This document shows, one piece after another, positions 45,294 through 54,706 of a stretch of 64,000 nucleotides of DNA. Origin of the DNA: Nocardioides malaquae (GTDB taxonomy: Bacteria > Actinomycetota > Actinomycetes > Propionibacteriales > Nocardioidaceae). Position 1 is the stretch's first letter, and every line of letters starts with the position of its first letter. The position numbers were made by a program, and so were the translations under genes. The DNA is taken from the NCBI RefSeq assembly GCF_015070385.1, contig NZ_JADCSA010000009.1, positions 62,001-126,000 on the forward strand. The letters are read 5' to 3'. The notes beneath the pieces were generated by a model that saw nothing but the letters and a program-made list of their open reading frames with translations, made no database searches and was not told where the DNA came from.

Positions 45294-45800
45294 TCAGGCC
45301 TCCGGGCCGCGCAGGGCGGACTCCGGCAGCGGGGGCAGCTCGCGGGTCTGCTCGTAGGAGCTCATCTGGCCGATCCGACGCACGTGGCGCTCGTCGCCCG
45401 AGAACGGCGCCTTGAGGAAGATGTCGATGAAGCGAGTCATCTCGTCGATCGTGTGCTGACGACCACCCAGGCTGATGACGTTGGCGTCGTTGTGGTCGCG
45501 GGCCAGCGCGGCGGTGTCGTCGTTCCACACCAGCGCGGCCCGGATGCCCTGGACCTTGTTGGCCGCCATCTGCTCGCCGTTGCCGGAGCCGCCGATGACG
45601 ATGCCCAGGCTGTCGAGGCCCTCGGCCTGCTCCGCGGCGACGCCCTCGGCGGCGCGCAGGCAGAAGACCGGGTAGTCGTCGAGCGCGTCGTAGACGAAGG
45701 GGCCGTGGTCGACGGCCTCGTAGCCGTTGTCGACGAGCCAGTTGAGCAGGTGGTCCTTGAGTTCGAGGCCGGCGTGGTCGGAGCCGATGTGAACGCGCAT
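45294..45800 (-). CDS. rpiB: ribose-5-phosphate isomerase B
   Basis: RpiB interconverts ribulose and ribose 5-phosphate. The 168-residue sequence has HIGSDHAG at the start and GGSGNGEQMAANKV. The active-site base appears to be Glu (NGEQ), as in the mycobacterial type, rather than the Cys of E. coli. ATG 45800 was chosen; the open frame upstream is unrelated shadow. It is coupled to nei. Confidence 0.96.
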   Translation of the reverse strand: MRVHIGSDHAGLELKDHLLNWLVDNGYEAVDHGPFVYDALDDYPVFCLRAAEGVAAEQAEGLDSLGIVIGGSGNGEQMAANKVQGIRAALVWNDDTAALARDHNDANVISLGGRQHTIDEMTRFIDIFLKAPFSGDERHVRRIGQMSSYEQTRELPPLPESALRGPEA

Positions 45801-45814
45801 GGCCCCATTGTCCC

Positions 45815-46708
45815 TCAGGCGTGCTGGGCCAGGAAACCGGCCACCTGCCGCATCAACGGCTCCGCGGCGTCGAACGACTGCGGGTGGCGCCAGAAGCCGT
45901 GCACCTGGCCCAGGTAGCGGGTGCCCACCACCTCGACACCGGCCTCGGCCAGCAGGGTGACCAGGCGCTCGCCGTCGTCGCGGCACGGGTCGTGCTCGGC
46001 GGTCGTCACCAGCGTCGGCGGCAGCGTGGCCAGCCGGTCGCTGAGCAGGGGCGCGAGGTCGGGGTCGGTGAGGTCGGCGTCCGGGGCGTACTGCGACCAG
46101 TACCAGAGCGCCGACTCGCGACCGAAGCCGTGGTTCTCCTCGTGGTAGGACGGCGACGACGCCGTCGGGTCGAGAAACGGGTAGATCAGGGCGACGGCCG
46201 CGAACCGCCCGGGGTGGCGGAGGGCGGCGACCAACGCGAGGTTGCCGCCCGCGCTGTCACCGTGGGCGAAGAACGGCAGCTCGGCCGGCAGGCCCAGCGC
46301 CTCGACACCGCCGGCGTCAAGCCAGCGTACGACCGTGGAGACGTCGTCGGGGGCGGCCGGGAACGGGTGCTCCGGCGGTCGTCGGTAGGCGACGCTGAGC
46401 ACCGCCATGCCCGACCGGTTGGCCAGGCGTCGGGCGGAGGCGTCGTGGACGTCGATGTCGTTGAGCACGAACCCGCCACCGTGCAGGTGCAGGACCAGGC
46501 CCTGTGGCCGCCCGACCGGACGGTGCAGGCGCACCGGCACTCCGTCGGCGTCGACGTCGCGGACCTCCTCCACGTCCTCGCGCGGCTCCGCCAGAGCCGC
46601 CCTCCGGCCCGCCGCGCGCTCGGCGACGTGGTCGAAGGCGGGATCGGTGACCGGGGTCTCGTCGGCGCTCGCCGCCACGGCGGCGGCGGCCTGGGGGTGC
46701 AGCACCAC
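45815..46708 (-). CDS. alpha/beta hydrolase, hormone-sensitive-lipase type esterase
   Basis: The 297-residue protein has the oxyanion motif HGGGF (76-80), nucleophile elbow GDSAGG (Ser152) and the late Asp/His pair (EHDPCRDDGE and QVHGFWRHP). It should hydrolyse short esters. It is the same family as LipP-like neighbours of nei and rpiB in mycobacteria. There is no signal peptide, so it is cytoplasmic. Natural substrate unknown. Confidence 0.9.
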   Translation of the reverse strand: MVLHPQAAAAVAASADETPVTDPAFDHVAERAAGRRAALAEPREDVEEVRDVDADGVPVRLHRPVGRPQGLVLHLHGGGFVLNDIDVHDASARRLANRSGMAVLSVAYRRPPEHPFPAAPDDVSTVVRWLDAGGVEALGLPAELPFFAHGDSAGGNLALVAALRHPGRFAAVALIYPFLDPTASSPSYHEENHGFGRESALWYWSQYAPDADLTDPDLAPLLSDRLATLPPTLVTTAEHDPCRDDGERLVTLLAEAGVEVVGTRYLGQVHGFWRHPQSFDAAEPLMRQVAGFLAQHA

Positions 46709-46748
46709 GGGTCCTCCTGCGTTGCTCGGGTCTGGGGAGGCCGGGGCC

Positions 46749-47315
46749 TCAGCGGTCCATCAGGACGTCCATGCCCACCGCGATGGCCGCCGCAACCCTG
46801 AAGTCGACCCGCTGGTCGGCGACCTGCACGTCGTACTGGTCACGCACCGCGAACTTGCGGGTGATCGAGAGCAGGGGTGCCCCCGCGGCGTCGACGTAGT
46901 CGAAGTGGATCGGCAGCGGCAGGTCGGCGAAGCGACGCAGCAGGGCGACCAGCATCGAGCGCTCCTTGCCCGTGCCCTGGTAGCCCGGACCCTCGACGTG
47001 GAAGGTCGTCTGCAGCAGGCTCTGGGCGAAGTCCTTCTTGAAGTAGCCGATCTGGGTGCCGGCCTCGTCGCGGATGTCGTAGCCGGCGCCGAAGTCCATC
47101 ACCTGACGAGCCTTGAACGTGAAGACGGGACGCGTGCGCGAGGAGTCGGTGAAGAACGTGACCTGCTCCTTGAAGGCGAAGCGCTTCTGCTCGGCGAAGG
47201 CCACCAGCTGGCCCTGCGCCCCCGTGCTCGGGTCGGCCTCGAAGATCTCGAAGCGGTTGACCATCATCGTGATCTTCTGCCGGACCAGGAGCCGGGGCAG
47301 GTGGGTGTGCGTCAT
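46749..47315 (-). CDS. LURP-one/scramblase-like protein
   Basis: A 188-residue protein, mainly beta strands, with the order typical of LURP1-related or Tubby-like barrels (RQKITMMVNRFEIFE, then FTFKARQVMDFGAGYDIRDEAGTQIGYFKKDF). A terminal helix (AAAIAVGMDVLMD) follows. Function is unknown; some relatives bind lipid. No signal or helix in the middle, so cytoplasmic or membrane-peripheral. A perfect inverted repeat lies just upstream of its start. Confidence 0.7.
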   Translation of the reverse strand: MTHTHLPRLLVRQKITMMVNRFEIFEADPSTGAQGQLVAFAEQKRFAFKEQVTFFTDSSRTRPVFTFKARQVMDFGAGYDIRDEAGTQIGYFKKDFAQSLLQTTFHVEGPGYQGTGKERSMLVALLRRFADLPLPIHFDYVDAAGAPLLSITRKFAVRDQYDVQVADQRVDFRVAAAIAVGMDVLMDR

Positions 47316-47351
47316 GGACGCAGACCCTAGCGCTGGTCACCGCCCCTCGGA

Positions 47352-47412
47352 GGCAACTGTCGGGTTGATGACACGACACGCCGTGACGTGCGTCATCAAC
47401 CCGACAGTTGCC
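47352..47412. terminator. 21-base perfect inverted repeat between metG and LURP gene
   Basis: Arms at 47352-47372 and 47392-47412 are exact reverse complements; they include GTCGGGTTGATGAC on one side. The 19-base loop contains CACG-C-CGTG. It follows the metG stop by 18 bases and may be its terminator, but the arms are less GC-rich than other terminators here, so an operator or a dispersed palindrome is possible. Confidence 0.65.
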
Positions 47413-47429
47413 GATGGATGGGGGGCGCC

Positions 47430-49235
47430 TCAGAGGCCGAGGCGGGCGAGCTCGTCGTCGACGAGCGACGGGTCGAGCTTGGTGAAGACCGGGGTCGGCT
47501 TCGCGATCGGGGTGCCGACCACGACGTCGTGGCGACCCCACGAGCGGGCGTTGGCGTAGTCGCCGGTGATCACCGGGTAGGCGCGGCCCTCGAGGTCGAG
47601 GTCGTCGACCTCCTCGATGCGGGGCATCGGCTGGAGGTCGCCCGGACCGCCCAGGATCTCGTCGATCTGGTTGGCGGTGAAGGGCAGGAAGGGGCTGAGC
47701 AGGGTGTTGAGGTCCTGGACGCACTGCGCCATCACCCACAGCACGGTGCCGAGGCGCTCGGGATCCTCCTTGATCTTCCACGGCTCGGCGTCGGTGACGT
47801 ACTTGTTGACCTCGCCCACGGCCCGCATCGCCTCGTTGATGGCGTTGCGCATGCGGTTGCGCCCGATCAGGTCGCCCACGGTGTCGAAGGCGGCCAGCGT
47901 GGAGGCGAGGACGGTCTCGTCCTCGGGCGACAGCTGCGCCGGCGCGGGCACCTCGCCGAAGTTCTTGGCGATCAGCGTCGCGGTGCGGCTGACCAGGTTG
48001 CCCCAGCCGGCGACGAGCTCGGAGTTGGTGCGCTGCACGAACTCGGCCCACGAGAAGTCGGAGTCCTGGTTCTCCGGGCCGGCGGCGGCGACGAAGTAGC
48101 GGAACGCGTCGGCCTGGTAGCGGCTGAGCAGGTCGGCGACGTAGATGACGACCTTCTTGGAGGAGGAGAACTTGCGCCCCTCCATGGTGAGGAACTCCGA
48201 GGAGACGACCTCGGTGGGCAGGTTGAGCTCGCCGAGCTCGTGCGCCTCACCGCCCTTCGACCCCTGGCCGTTGTAGGCCAGCATCTCGGCCGGCCAGATC
48301 TGGGAGTGGAAGGTGATGTTGTCCTTGCCCATGAAGTAGTACGACAGGGCCTGGCCCTCTCCCGCTGGCGCAGGGTTCCACCACTCGCGCCACGCGTCGG
48401 GGTTGCCCGAGCGGCGCGCCCACTCGATCGAGGCGGACAGGTAGCCGATCACGGCGTCGAACCAGACGTACAGCTTCTTCGTGGGGTTGTCCTGCCATCC
48501 CTCGAGCGGCACGGCGATGCCCCAGTCGATGTCACGGGTCATGGCCCGCGGGCGGATCTCCTTGAGGATGTTCATGGAGAACTTGATGACGTTGGGCCGC
48601 CAGGTGCCCGACGCGTCGCGCTCGTCGAGCCACTCCCCCAGCGCCTCGGCCAGCGCCGGCAGGTCGAGGAAGAAGTGCTGGGTCTCGATGAACTCGGGGG
48701 TCTCGCCGTTGATCCGGCTGACCGGGTCGATGAGGTCGTGCGGGTCGAGCTGGTTGCCGCAGGCGTCGCACTGGTCGCCGCGGGCGCCCGGCGTCCTGCA
48801 GATCGGGCAGGTGCCCTCGATGTAGCGGTCGGGGAGGGTGCGACCGGTCGACGGCGAGATCGCCCCGAAGGTGGTCTCCTCGACGAAGTAGCCGTTGGCG
48901 TGGACGCCGCGGAACATCTCCTGCACCACCGCGTGGTGGTTGCCGGTGGTCGTGCGGGTGTAGAGGTCGTACGACAGCCCCAGGCCGACGAGGTCCTCCA
49001 CGATGAGCCGGTGGTTCTTGTCCGCCAGCTCCTGCGGGGTCATGCCTGCCTCGTCGGCGGCGATCAGGATCGGGGTGCCGTGCTCGTCGGAGCCGGAGAC
49101 CATGAGCACGTCGTGGCCCGCCATGCGCATGTACCGACTGAAGACGTCGGAGGGCACACCGAAACCGGCCACGTGGCCGATGTGGCGCGGGCCGTTCGCG
49201 TACGGCCAGGCGACAGCGGAGAGGACTTTGCTCAT
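47430..49235 (-). CDS. metG: methionine--tRNA ligase
   Basis: The 601-residue synthetase has the HIGH-type motif ([10 protein letters not shown]), a zinc knuckle [17 protein letters not shown], and the class I second motif written as KFSSSK (instead of KMSKS), usual in actinobacteria. The start ATG 49235 gives [15 protein letters not shown]. The helical anticodon domain follows. No C-terminal tRNA-binding extension is present. Confidence 0.97.
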   Translation of the reverse strand: MSKVLSAVAWPYANGPRHIGHVAGFGVPSDVFSRYMRMAGHDVLMVSGSDEHGTPILIAADEAGMTPQELADKNHRLIVEDLVGLGLSYDLYTRTTTGNHHAVVQEMFRGVHANGYFVEETTFGAISPSTGRTLPDRYIEGTCPICRTPGARGDQCDACGNQLDPHDLIDPVSRINGETPEFIETQHFFLDLPALAEALGEWLDERDASGTWRPNVIKFSMNILKEIRPRAMTRDIDWGIAVPLEGWQDNPTKKLYVWFDAVIGYLSASIEWARRSGNPDAWREWWNPAPAGEGQALSYYFMGKDNITFHSQIWPAEMLAYNGQGSKGGEAHELGELNLPTEVVSSEFLTMEGRKFSSSKKVVIYVADLLSRYQADAFRYFVAAAGPENQDSDFSWAEFVQRTNSELVAGWGNLVSRTATLIAKNFGEVPAPAQLSPEDETVLASTLAAFDTVGDLIGRNRMRNAINEAMRAVGEVNKYVTDAEPWKIKEDPERLGTVLWVMAQCVQDLNTLLSPFLPFTANQIDEILGGPGDLQPMPRIEEVDDLDLEGRAYPVITGDYANARSWGRHDVVVGTPIAKPTPVFTKLDPSLVDDELARLGL

Positions 49236-49299
49236 GCCCGTGATCCTAATGAGGGGTCGCGATCGCTCCGGCATCGGCAGGAGCGCACCGGACGGCCGG

Positions 49300-50520
49300 T
49301 CAGAACCGGTTGACGCGCCGCTGCGTCTGACGACGGATCTGCGGCAACCGCTTCCGCAGCTGGGCGCCGGGGCACGCGGTGTGGTTGGTGCGGCGGTGCC
49401 CCGAGATGATCGGCAGGCGCACCTTCTCGCCCCTGGCGTACCGGTCCGAGCCGTGGGAGGTCACCTTGACCTGGCCCTTGGCCCGGCGCCCGTCGCGGTC
49501 GAGGTGCCACGCGGCGACCTTGACGAGCGTACGCACGACCTTGCGGCGCGGCTTCGTCCTGCGGTGGTCACCGATCACGGCGAGGCCCACGGAGTTGTGG
49601 TTGAAGCCGAGGGTGTGGGCGCCCTGCACCATCGGCCCGCCCTTGCGGCCCAGCCAGGCCCGGCCGAAGCGGTCGACCAGCACGTTGTAGCCGATGTCGG
49701 ACCAGCCCAGCGTCTTGGTGTGGTAGCGGTAGAACCCCCGGATGATGCCCGGGACGTCGGTCCGACGGTAGGAGCTGCTGCTCGCCGTGTGGTGCACGTG
49801 CACCTGCTTGGTGAACCGACGCGTCACCGGCTCGCCGCTGCGCCACCGCTCCTTCGCACCCCAGGCCTTGCGGCCCCGGATCCGCGGCCGCGGTGCGTGC
49901 CTGCGCGGGGCCGCCTCGGGAGCCGGACTCGCGTCGTCGGTCGGCGTCGCCGTCGGTTCCGGGGTCGGCGTCGGCTCAGGGGCCGGCGCCGGTTCCGAGG
50001 TCGGCTCAGGAGTGGGTTCCGGCTCGGGCTGTGGGTCGGAGGTGGTGTCGACCAGGACCAGCTGCACGTCGGCGGCGCTGGCGGCGTCGCTGCGCACGCG
50101 GACCTGCCGGGCCTCCCCCACCCAGACCAGCTCGCTGCCGCGCCGGCCGGTCGAGCCGGTGGTGGTGGGACCGTGCTCGCTCTCGTCGAGGTGCTGCCAC
50201 GCCTGCCAGCCGTCCCGGCCGCGGACCTGCACCTCCAGGTGCGGGGAGCGCCTCCCCTGCCAGGTGGCGGCCAGCATCGTGAACCGGTCGGTGCGCCAGG
50301 TGCTCACGCCCGAGGAGACGGGCACCGGCACCCGGCGTTCGGCCAGACCTCCCCCGACCGACCGCAGGCCGACGCGGTCCGGGTTGGGCTCCAGCTGCGG
50401 CCCAGCTGTCGGTGCCGGACCCGGCGTCGGGCCGGCCCCCGCCGGCGCCGCACCCAGCAGGGTTCCGACGAGGGCGAGGACCAGCGCCGTCGACACCGAG
50501 CGGGGCAGGACGCGAGGCAC
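49300..50520 (-). CDS. secreted N-acetylmuramoyl-L-alanine amidase (PGRP-like)
   Basis: The 406-residue protein has a signal peptide (about 1-29), a beta domain with [12 protein letters not shown], a Pro/Glu/Ala linker of about 60 residues, and a C-terminal amidase_2/PGRP domain. Zinc ligands are seen in HVHHTASS and [14 protein letters not shown], with the Tyr of [10 protein letters not shown]. It should cleave the bond between N-acetylmuramic acid and L-alanine in peptidoglycan. Start is GTG. It is two bases after the DsbA-like gene, suggesting co-transcription. Confidence 0.9.
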   Translation of the reverse strand: MPRVLPRSVSTALVLALVGTLLGAAPAGAGPTPGPAPTAGPQLEPNPDRVGLRSVGGGLAERRVPVPVSSGVSTWRTDRFTMLAATWQGRRSPHLEVQVRGRDGWQAWQHLDESEHGPTTTGSTGRRGSELVWVGEARQVRVRSDAASAADVQLVLVDTTSDPQPEPEPTPEPTSEPAPAPEPTPTPEPTATPTDDASPAPEAAPRRHAPRPRIRGRKAWGAKERWRSGEPVTRRFTKQVHVHHTASSSSYRRTDVPGIIRGFYRYHTKTLGWSDIGYNVLVDRFGRAWLGRKGGPMVQGAHTLGFNHNSVGLAVIGDHRRTKPRRKVVRTLVKVAAWHLDRDGRRAKGQVKVTSHGSDRYARGEKVRLPIISGHRRTNHTACPGAQLRKRLPQIRRQTQRRVNRF

Positions 50521-50522
50521 GA

Positions 50523-51149
50523 TCAGCTGAAGTCGAGCTCGCCGGTGCGCGAGCGCTTGAGCTCGTAGAAGTGCGGGAAGCCGGCGACCGCCACGCAGCC
50601 GTCCCAGAGGCGACCGGCGTCGTCGCCGCGCGGGATGGCCGAGAGCACGGGGCCGAAGAAGGCGCTGCCGTTGATGGCGATGGTCGGAGTGCCCACGTCG
50701 TCGCCGACCTGGTCCATCCCCTCGTGGTGCGAGCGGGCCACCGCCTCGTCGAGCGAGGAGTCGTCCATGGCGTCGACGAGGTCGGCCTCGAGGCCGGCGC
50801 GCTCGACGGCCGTGGCGACCAGCTCTCGGGTGATCGGCTGCTCCTCGTGGTGGATCAGCTCACCGAACGCGGTGTAGAGCCCCGCCAGCACTCCGTTGCC
50901 GTGACGCTGCTCCGCCGCGATGCAGACCCGCACCGGCCCCCAGGCCGGCTTGAGCATCTCGCGGTAGTCGTCAGGGATGTCCTTGTCCTGGTTGAGGTAG
51001 GCCAGGCTCATGACGTGCCACACGACCTCGATGTCGCGCACCTTCTCGACCTCGAGGATCCAGCGCGAGGTGATCCAGGCGAAGGGGCAGAGCGGGTCGA
51101 ACCAGAAGTCGGCGGTGTCCTTGCGGGGAGTCGTCTCGGAGGTGCTCAC
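50523..51149 (-). CDS. DsbA-family protein of the mycothiol-dependent nitroreductase (Rv2466c) type
   Basis: The 208-residue thioredoxin-fold protein matches the Rv2466c family along its length (DFWFDPLCPFAWITSRWILEV, and later GTPTIAINGSAFFGPVLS). The usual CPWC active site is replaced by CPFA, so the resolving Cys is lost and only Cys21 remains. This would favour a monothiol, mycothiol-linked mechanism. It is divergent from pepN as in mycobacteria. Confidence 0.88.
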   Translation of the reverse strand: MSTSETTPRKDTADFWFDPLCPFAWITSRWILEVEKVRDIEVVWHVMSLAYLNQDKDIPDDYREMLKPAWGPVRVCIAAEQRHGNGVLAGLYTAFGELIHHEEQPITRELVATAVERAGLEADLVDAMDDSSLDEAVARSHHEGMDQVGDDVGTPTIAINGSAFFGPVLSAIPRGDDAGRLWDGCVAVAGFPHFYELKRSRTGELDFS

Positions 51150-51212
51150 GCCTCTCAGTGAACCAGACCCGCTTCAACCACCCGGTTCGCCGGAGGTGAC
51201 AGTATCGACCCC

Positions 51213-53777
51213 ATGCCCGGAACCAACCTGACCAGGGACGAGGCCGCCACCCGCGCCGCCCTCCTGGACGTCACCTCGTACGCCATCGACCTCGACCTCA
51301 CCACCGGTGAGAAGACCTTCGGCTCGACGACCACGCTCACCTTCACCGCCACCACCCCCGGCGCGAGCACCTTCGCCGACCTCGTGGACGCAGAGGTCCA
51401 CGAGATCACCCTCAACGGACGCTCCCTCGACCCGGCCGAGGTCTACGTCGACAGCCGTATCCGGCTCGACGACCTCGCCTCGGAGAACACCCTCGTGGTG
51501 CGCGCCGACTGCACCTACTCCCACACCGGTGAGGGCCTGCACCGCTTCGTCGACCCGGTCGACGACCGTGTCTACCTCTACAGCCAGTTCGAGGTGCCCG
51601 ACGCGCGTCGCGTCTTCACCACCTTCGAGCAGCCCGACCTCAAGTCGGTCTTCACCTTCACCGTGACCGCCCCCGAGCACTGGAAGGTCGTCTCCAACTC
51701 CCCCACGCCGACCCCGGAGCCCACGGGCGACGGCAAGGCGGTGTGGCGCTTCGCCCCGACCGAGCGGATGTCGACCTACATCACCGCCGTCGTGGCCGGC
51801 GAGTACCACGAGGTGCTCGACACCTACGAGGGCAAGTACGGCACGATCCCGCTCGGCCACTACTGCCGCCAGTCGCTGGTGGAGCACATGGACGTCGAGA
51901 ACCTGGTCGAGACGACCAAGAACTCCTTCGCCTTCTTCGAGGAGAAGTTCGAGTTCCCCTACCCCTTCGGCAAGTACGACCAGCTCTACGTGCCGGAGTA
52001 CAACATGGGCGCGATGGAGAACGCGGGCTGCGTGACCCTGCGCGACGAGTACCTGCCGCGCTCGCGCCAGCCGCGCTCGTTCTACGAGTTCCGCACCTCG
52101 GTGATCACCCACGAGATGGCCCACATGTGGTTCGGCAACCTCGTCACGATGCAGTGGTGGGACGACCTGTGGCTCAACGAGTCGTTCGCCGAGTGGGCCT
52201 GCTACTGGTGCGAGGCCGAGGCCACCGAGTTCACCGACGCGTGGACCGGTTTCGCCAACGCCCGCAAGCAGACCGGCTACCGCGCCGACCAGCTGCCCTC
52301 GACCCACCCCGTGGCGGCCGACAACGTCGACCTGCACGCGGTCGAGGTCAACTTCGACATGATCACCTACGCCAAGGGCGCCTCGGTGCTCAAGCAGCTC
52401 GTCGCCTGGGTCGGGCTCGACCCGTTCCTCGCCGGCCTGCGCCAGTACTTCAAGGACCACGCCTTCTCCAACGCCACCTTCGACGACCTGCTCGCCGCGC
52501 TCGAGCAGGCCTCGGGCCGCGAGCTCAAGGGCTGGGCGGCGGAGTGGCTGCAGACGGCCGGTGTGAACACCCTGCGCCCGTTCTTCACCCTCGACGACCA
52601 CGGCAACTACGCGGAGTTCTCGGTGCTCCAGTCGGCCCACCCGGACTGGCCGACGCTGCGTCGTCACCGCCTCGGCATCGGCCTCTACGACGCCGTTCCG
52701 AACGGCGACGGTGAGGGTCGCGCGCTGGTGCGCCGCGAGTACGTCGAGGTCGACGTCGAGGGCGCCGAGACCGCGCTCGCCGAGCTGGTGGGCAAGAAGC
52801 AGCCCGACCTGCTCCTGCTCAACGACGCCGACCACGCCTACGCGAAGATCCGCCTCGACGAGCGTTCGCTGGCCACGGCGATCAGCCACCTCTCCGCGGT
52901 CGAGGACTCGCTCGCGCGCGCCCTGGTCTGGGGTGCGGCGTGGGACATGACCCGTGACGGCGAGATGGCCGCGACCGACTTCGTGCGTCTGGTGCTGGCC
53001 AACATCGGTTCCGAGACCGACTCCTGGGGCGTCACACGCATCCCCGCCTCGGCGGCGATGGCGGTCAACCTCTACTCGGCCCCCCAGCACCGCGCGGCCC
53101 TGCGGGCCGAGTGGGAGCAGGGCCTGCGCGCGCTGCTCCACGCCGCCGAGCCGGGCAGCGACCACCAGCTGACCTTCGCCCGGCAGTACGCTGCCGCGGC
53201 GCACTCCGACGCAGCGCTCGACGAGGTCGCCGGGCTGCTCGACGGCTCCGTCACCGTGGAGGGCCTGACCGTCGACCAAGACCTGCGCTGGCTGCTGGTC
53301 GGCAGCCTTGCCGCCGGCGGACGGTTCACCGACGCCGACATCGACGCCGAGCTGGAGCGCGACTCCACCATCTCCGGCAAGGAGTCGGCCGCCGCCGCGC
53401 GGGTGGCACAGCCGACGCCGGAGGCCAAGGCCGCAGGCTGGCAGGCAATCCTCGACCCCGCCACGCCCAACGAGACCTCGCGCGAGATGGTCTTCTCGAT
53501 CTTCCGCGCCGGCCAGGAGGACGTGGTCGCGCCCTACCTCGAGCACTACCTCGAGGCGGCCTCCACGATCATCGACGTTCTCGGCTTCCACAAGGCCTCG
53601 ATCGTCCTGGAGTACGGCTTCCCGAAGGCTCTCGCCACCGCCGACACCGTGGAGCGGGTCGACGCCTGGCTCGCGGGCGCCGACGTCTCGCCGCAGGTGC
53701 TGCGCTACGTCAACGAGGGTCGCGCCGACGTGGCGCGCGCCGTGGCTGCGCAGGAGCGTGACGCACAGGCCGGCTGA
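51213..53777 (+). CDS. pepN: aminopeptidase N (M1 family)
   Basis: The 854-residue zinc metallopeptidase removes N-terminal residues. GAMEN, and HEMAHMWFGN with the second Glu in WLNESFAEW, give the complete HExxH-(18)-E site (His near residue 300). The C-terminal helical domain is of the ERAP-like type. Start ATG 51213. It is preceded by the DsbA-like gene in divergence and followed by a strong terminator. Confidence 0.97.
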   Translation: MPGTNLTRDEAATRAALLDVTSYAIDLDLTTGEKTFGSTTTLTFTATTPGASTFADLVDAEVHEITLNGRSLDPAEVYVDSRIRLDDLASENTLVVRADCTYSHTGEGLHRFVDPVDDRVYLYSQFEVPDARRVFTTFEQPDLKSVFTFTVTAPEHWKVVSNSPTPTPEPTGDGKAVWRFAPTERMSTYITAVVAGEYHEVLDTYEGKYGTIPLGHYCRQSLVEHMDVENLVETTKNSFAFFEEKFEFPYPFGKYDQLYVPEYNMGAMENAGCVTLRDEYLPRSRQPRSFYEFRTSVITHEMAHMWFGNLVTMQWWDDLWLNESFAEWACYWCEAEATEFTDAWTGFANARKQTGYRADQLPSTHPVAADNVDLHAVEVNFDMITYAKGASVLKQLVAWVGLDPFLAGLRQYFKDHAFSNATFDDLLAALEQASGRELKGWAAEWLQTAGVNTLRPFFTLDDHGNYAEFSVLQSAHPDWPTLRRHRLGIGLYDAVPNGDGEGRALVRREYVEVDVEGAETALAELVGKKQPDLLLLNDADHAYAKIRLDERSLATAISHLSAVEDSLARALVWGAAWDMTRDGEMAATDFVRLVLANIGSETDSWGVTRIPASAAMAVNLYSAPQHRAALRAEWEQGLRALLHAAEPGSDHQLTFARQYAAAAHSDAALDEVAGLLDGSVTVEGLTVDQDLRWLLVGSLAAGGRFTDADIDAELERDSTISGKESAAAARVAQPTPEAKAAGWQAILDPATPNETSREMVFSIFRAGQEDVVAPYLEHYLEAASTIIDVLGFHKASIVLEYGFPKALATADTVERVDAWLAGADVSPQVLRYVNEGRADVARAVAAQERDAQAG

Positions 53778-53790
53778 GCCCCGCACGACG

Positions 53791-53830
53791 ACAGGAGCGG
53801 CGGTCCCCCACCGGGGACCGCCGCTCCTGT
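53791..53830. terminator. terminator after pepN
   Basis: Perfect 18-base stem (ACAGGAGCGGCGGTCCCC and complement) around CACC, 14 bases after the pepN stop, between convergent genes. Confidence 0.85.
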
Positions 53831-53875
53831 GTCGTTCGCGCCCGTTCGCCGGGGCAGACGTCGGGTCGTACGCCC

Positions 53876-54259
53876 TCAGCCCTCGGCGTGCAGGGTCTGG
53901 GGAGCGCGTGCGTACTCGGAGAGCAGGTTGATCCCGCGCTTGAGGCCACCGATCTCGTCACCGTCGGCGAATGCGGTCTGCATGGTGACCACCGCCAGTT
54001 TGGCCTCGCGGTCGGTCAGGTGGCGACGCACCTCGGCCCCGGTGACGACCTCGAGGGCCCGGGCCACCGGGTCGAGCATGATCAGCACGGTGCGGTCGGG
54101 CGCGGGCAGGGCGGCGTGCAGCGACTGGGCGAACGCCCGGGGCTCGCCCTCGCTGATCCCGCGGAAGACGGAGAACTCGACGCGGCTGCTCTGCTCGGCC
54201 GCCCGGATGGTGCGGTCGAGGTCGGCGCGCTCGGCGGCGTTCAGGTCACCACGTGCCAC
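53876..54259 (-). CDS. DUF5130 protein (TPM-like)
   Basis: A 127-residue protein with the pattern of the actinobacterial DUF5130 family, which resembles TPM domains: RIEFSVFRG-like (here VEFSVFRGISEGEP), VLIMLDPVARALEVVTG, and DREAKLAVVTM. No signal peptide. GTG 54259 was chosen; it overlaps the upstream gene by 14 bases. Function unknown; the related TPM domain is found in membrane-linked proteins and some photosystem factors. Confidence 0.7.
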   Translation of the reverse strand: MARGDLNAAERADLDRTIRAAEQSSRVEFSVFRGISEGEPRAFAQSLHAALPAPDRTVLIMLDPVARALEVVTGAEVRRHLTDREAKLAVVTMQTAFADGDEIGGLKRGINLLSEYARAPQTLHAEG

Positions 54260-54623
54260 TGGCGCCACCGGAGTCCTTCGCGGCACCCGCGGCAGTGATC
54301 TCGGCCTTGCCGCCACGCGGACCGCCGAACCACTCGTCGGCGACCGGGGCCGCGTGGCCGGAGAGCTTCTCGCCGCGAGCCAGGGCGGGCAGCAGCGTCA
54401 GCAGGGCGATGACCAGGGCCACACCCACCGGGACGGCTGCGATCAGGATGAAGTGGTCGAGGAAGCCGGCCGTCTCGGGAGTCTCCCAGGCCTCCGGGAG
54501 GTCGGCCATGGCCGGCGTGGCCATCAGGACGGCGGTCGTGACGGCCAGAGGCACGGACAGGCGCAGCGACGAGCGCAGGGCGCGGACGGGGCTGGAGGTC
54601 ACGGAGAGGCTCTTGGTGGTCAC
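54246..54623 (-). CDS. small membrane or exported protein, unknown
   Basis: A 125-residue product with a likely signal or anchor helix (LSVPLAVTTAVLMATPAMA), a second helix (about 57-82), and a soluble Gly/Ala tail (WFGGPRGGK). GTG 54623 is the chosen start. It overlaps the DUF5130 gene by 14 bases, so coupling is probable. No family recognised. Confidence 0.65.
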   Translation of the reverse strand: MTTKSLSVTSSPVRALRSSLRLSVPLAVTTAVLMATPAMADLPEAWETPETAGFLDHFILIAAVPVGVALVIALLTLLPALARGEKLSGHAAPVADEWFGGPRGGKAEITAAGAAKDSGGASGTW

Positions 54624-54706
54624 GGAGAAGAGGATATCCTCTCGCCCCGCGCGCCTGAGCACCCGATCGATCCTCGGCCTCAGGTGCGTCCGCAATACTG
54701 GCCCCC

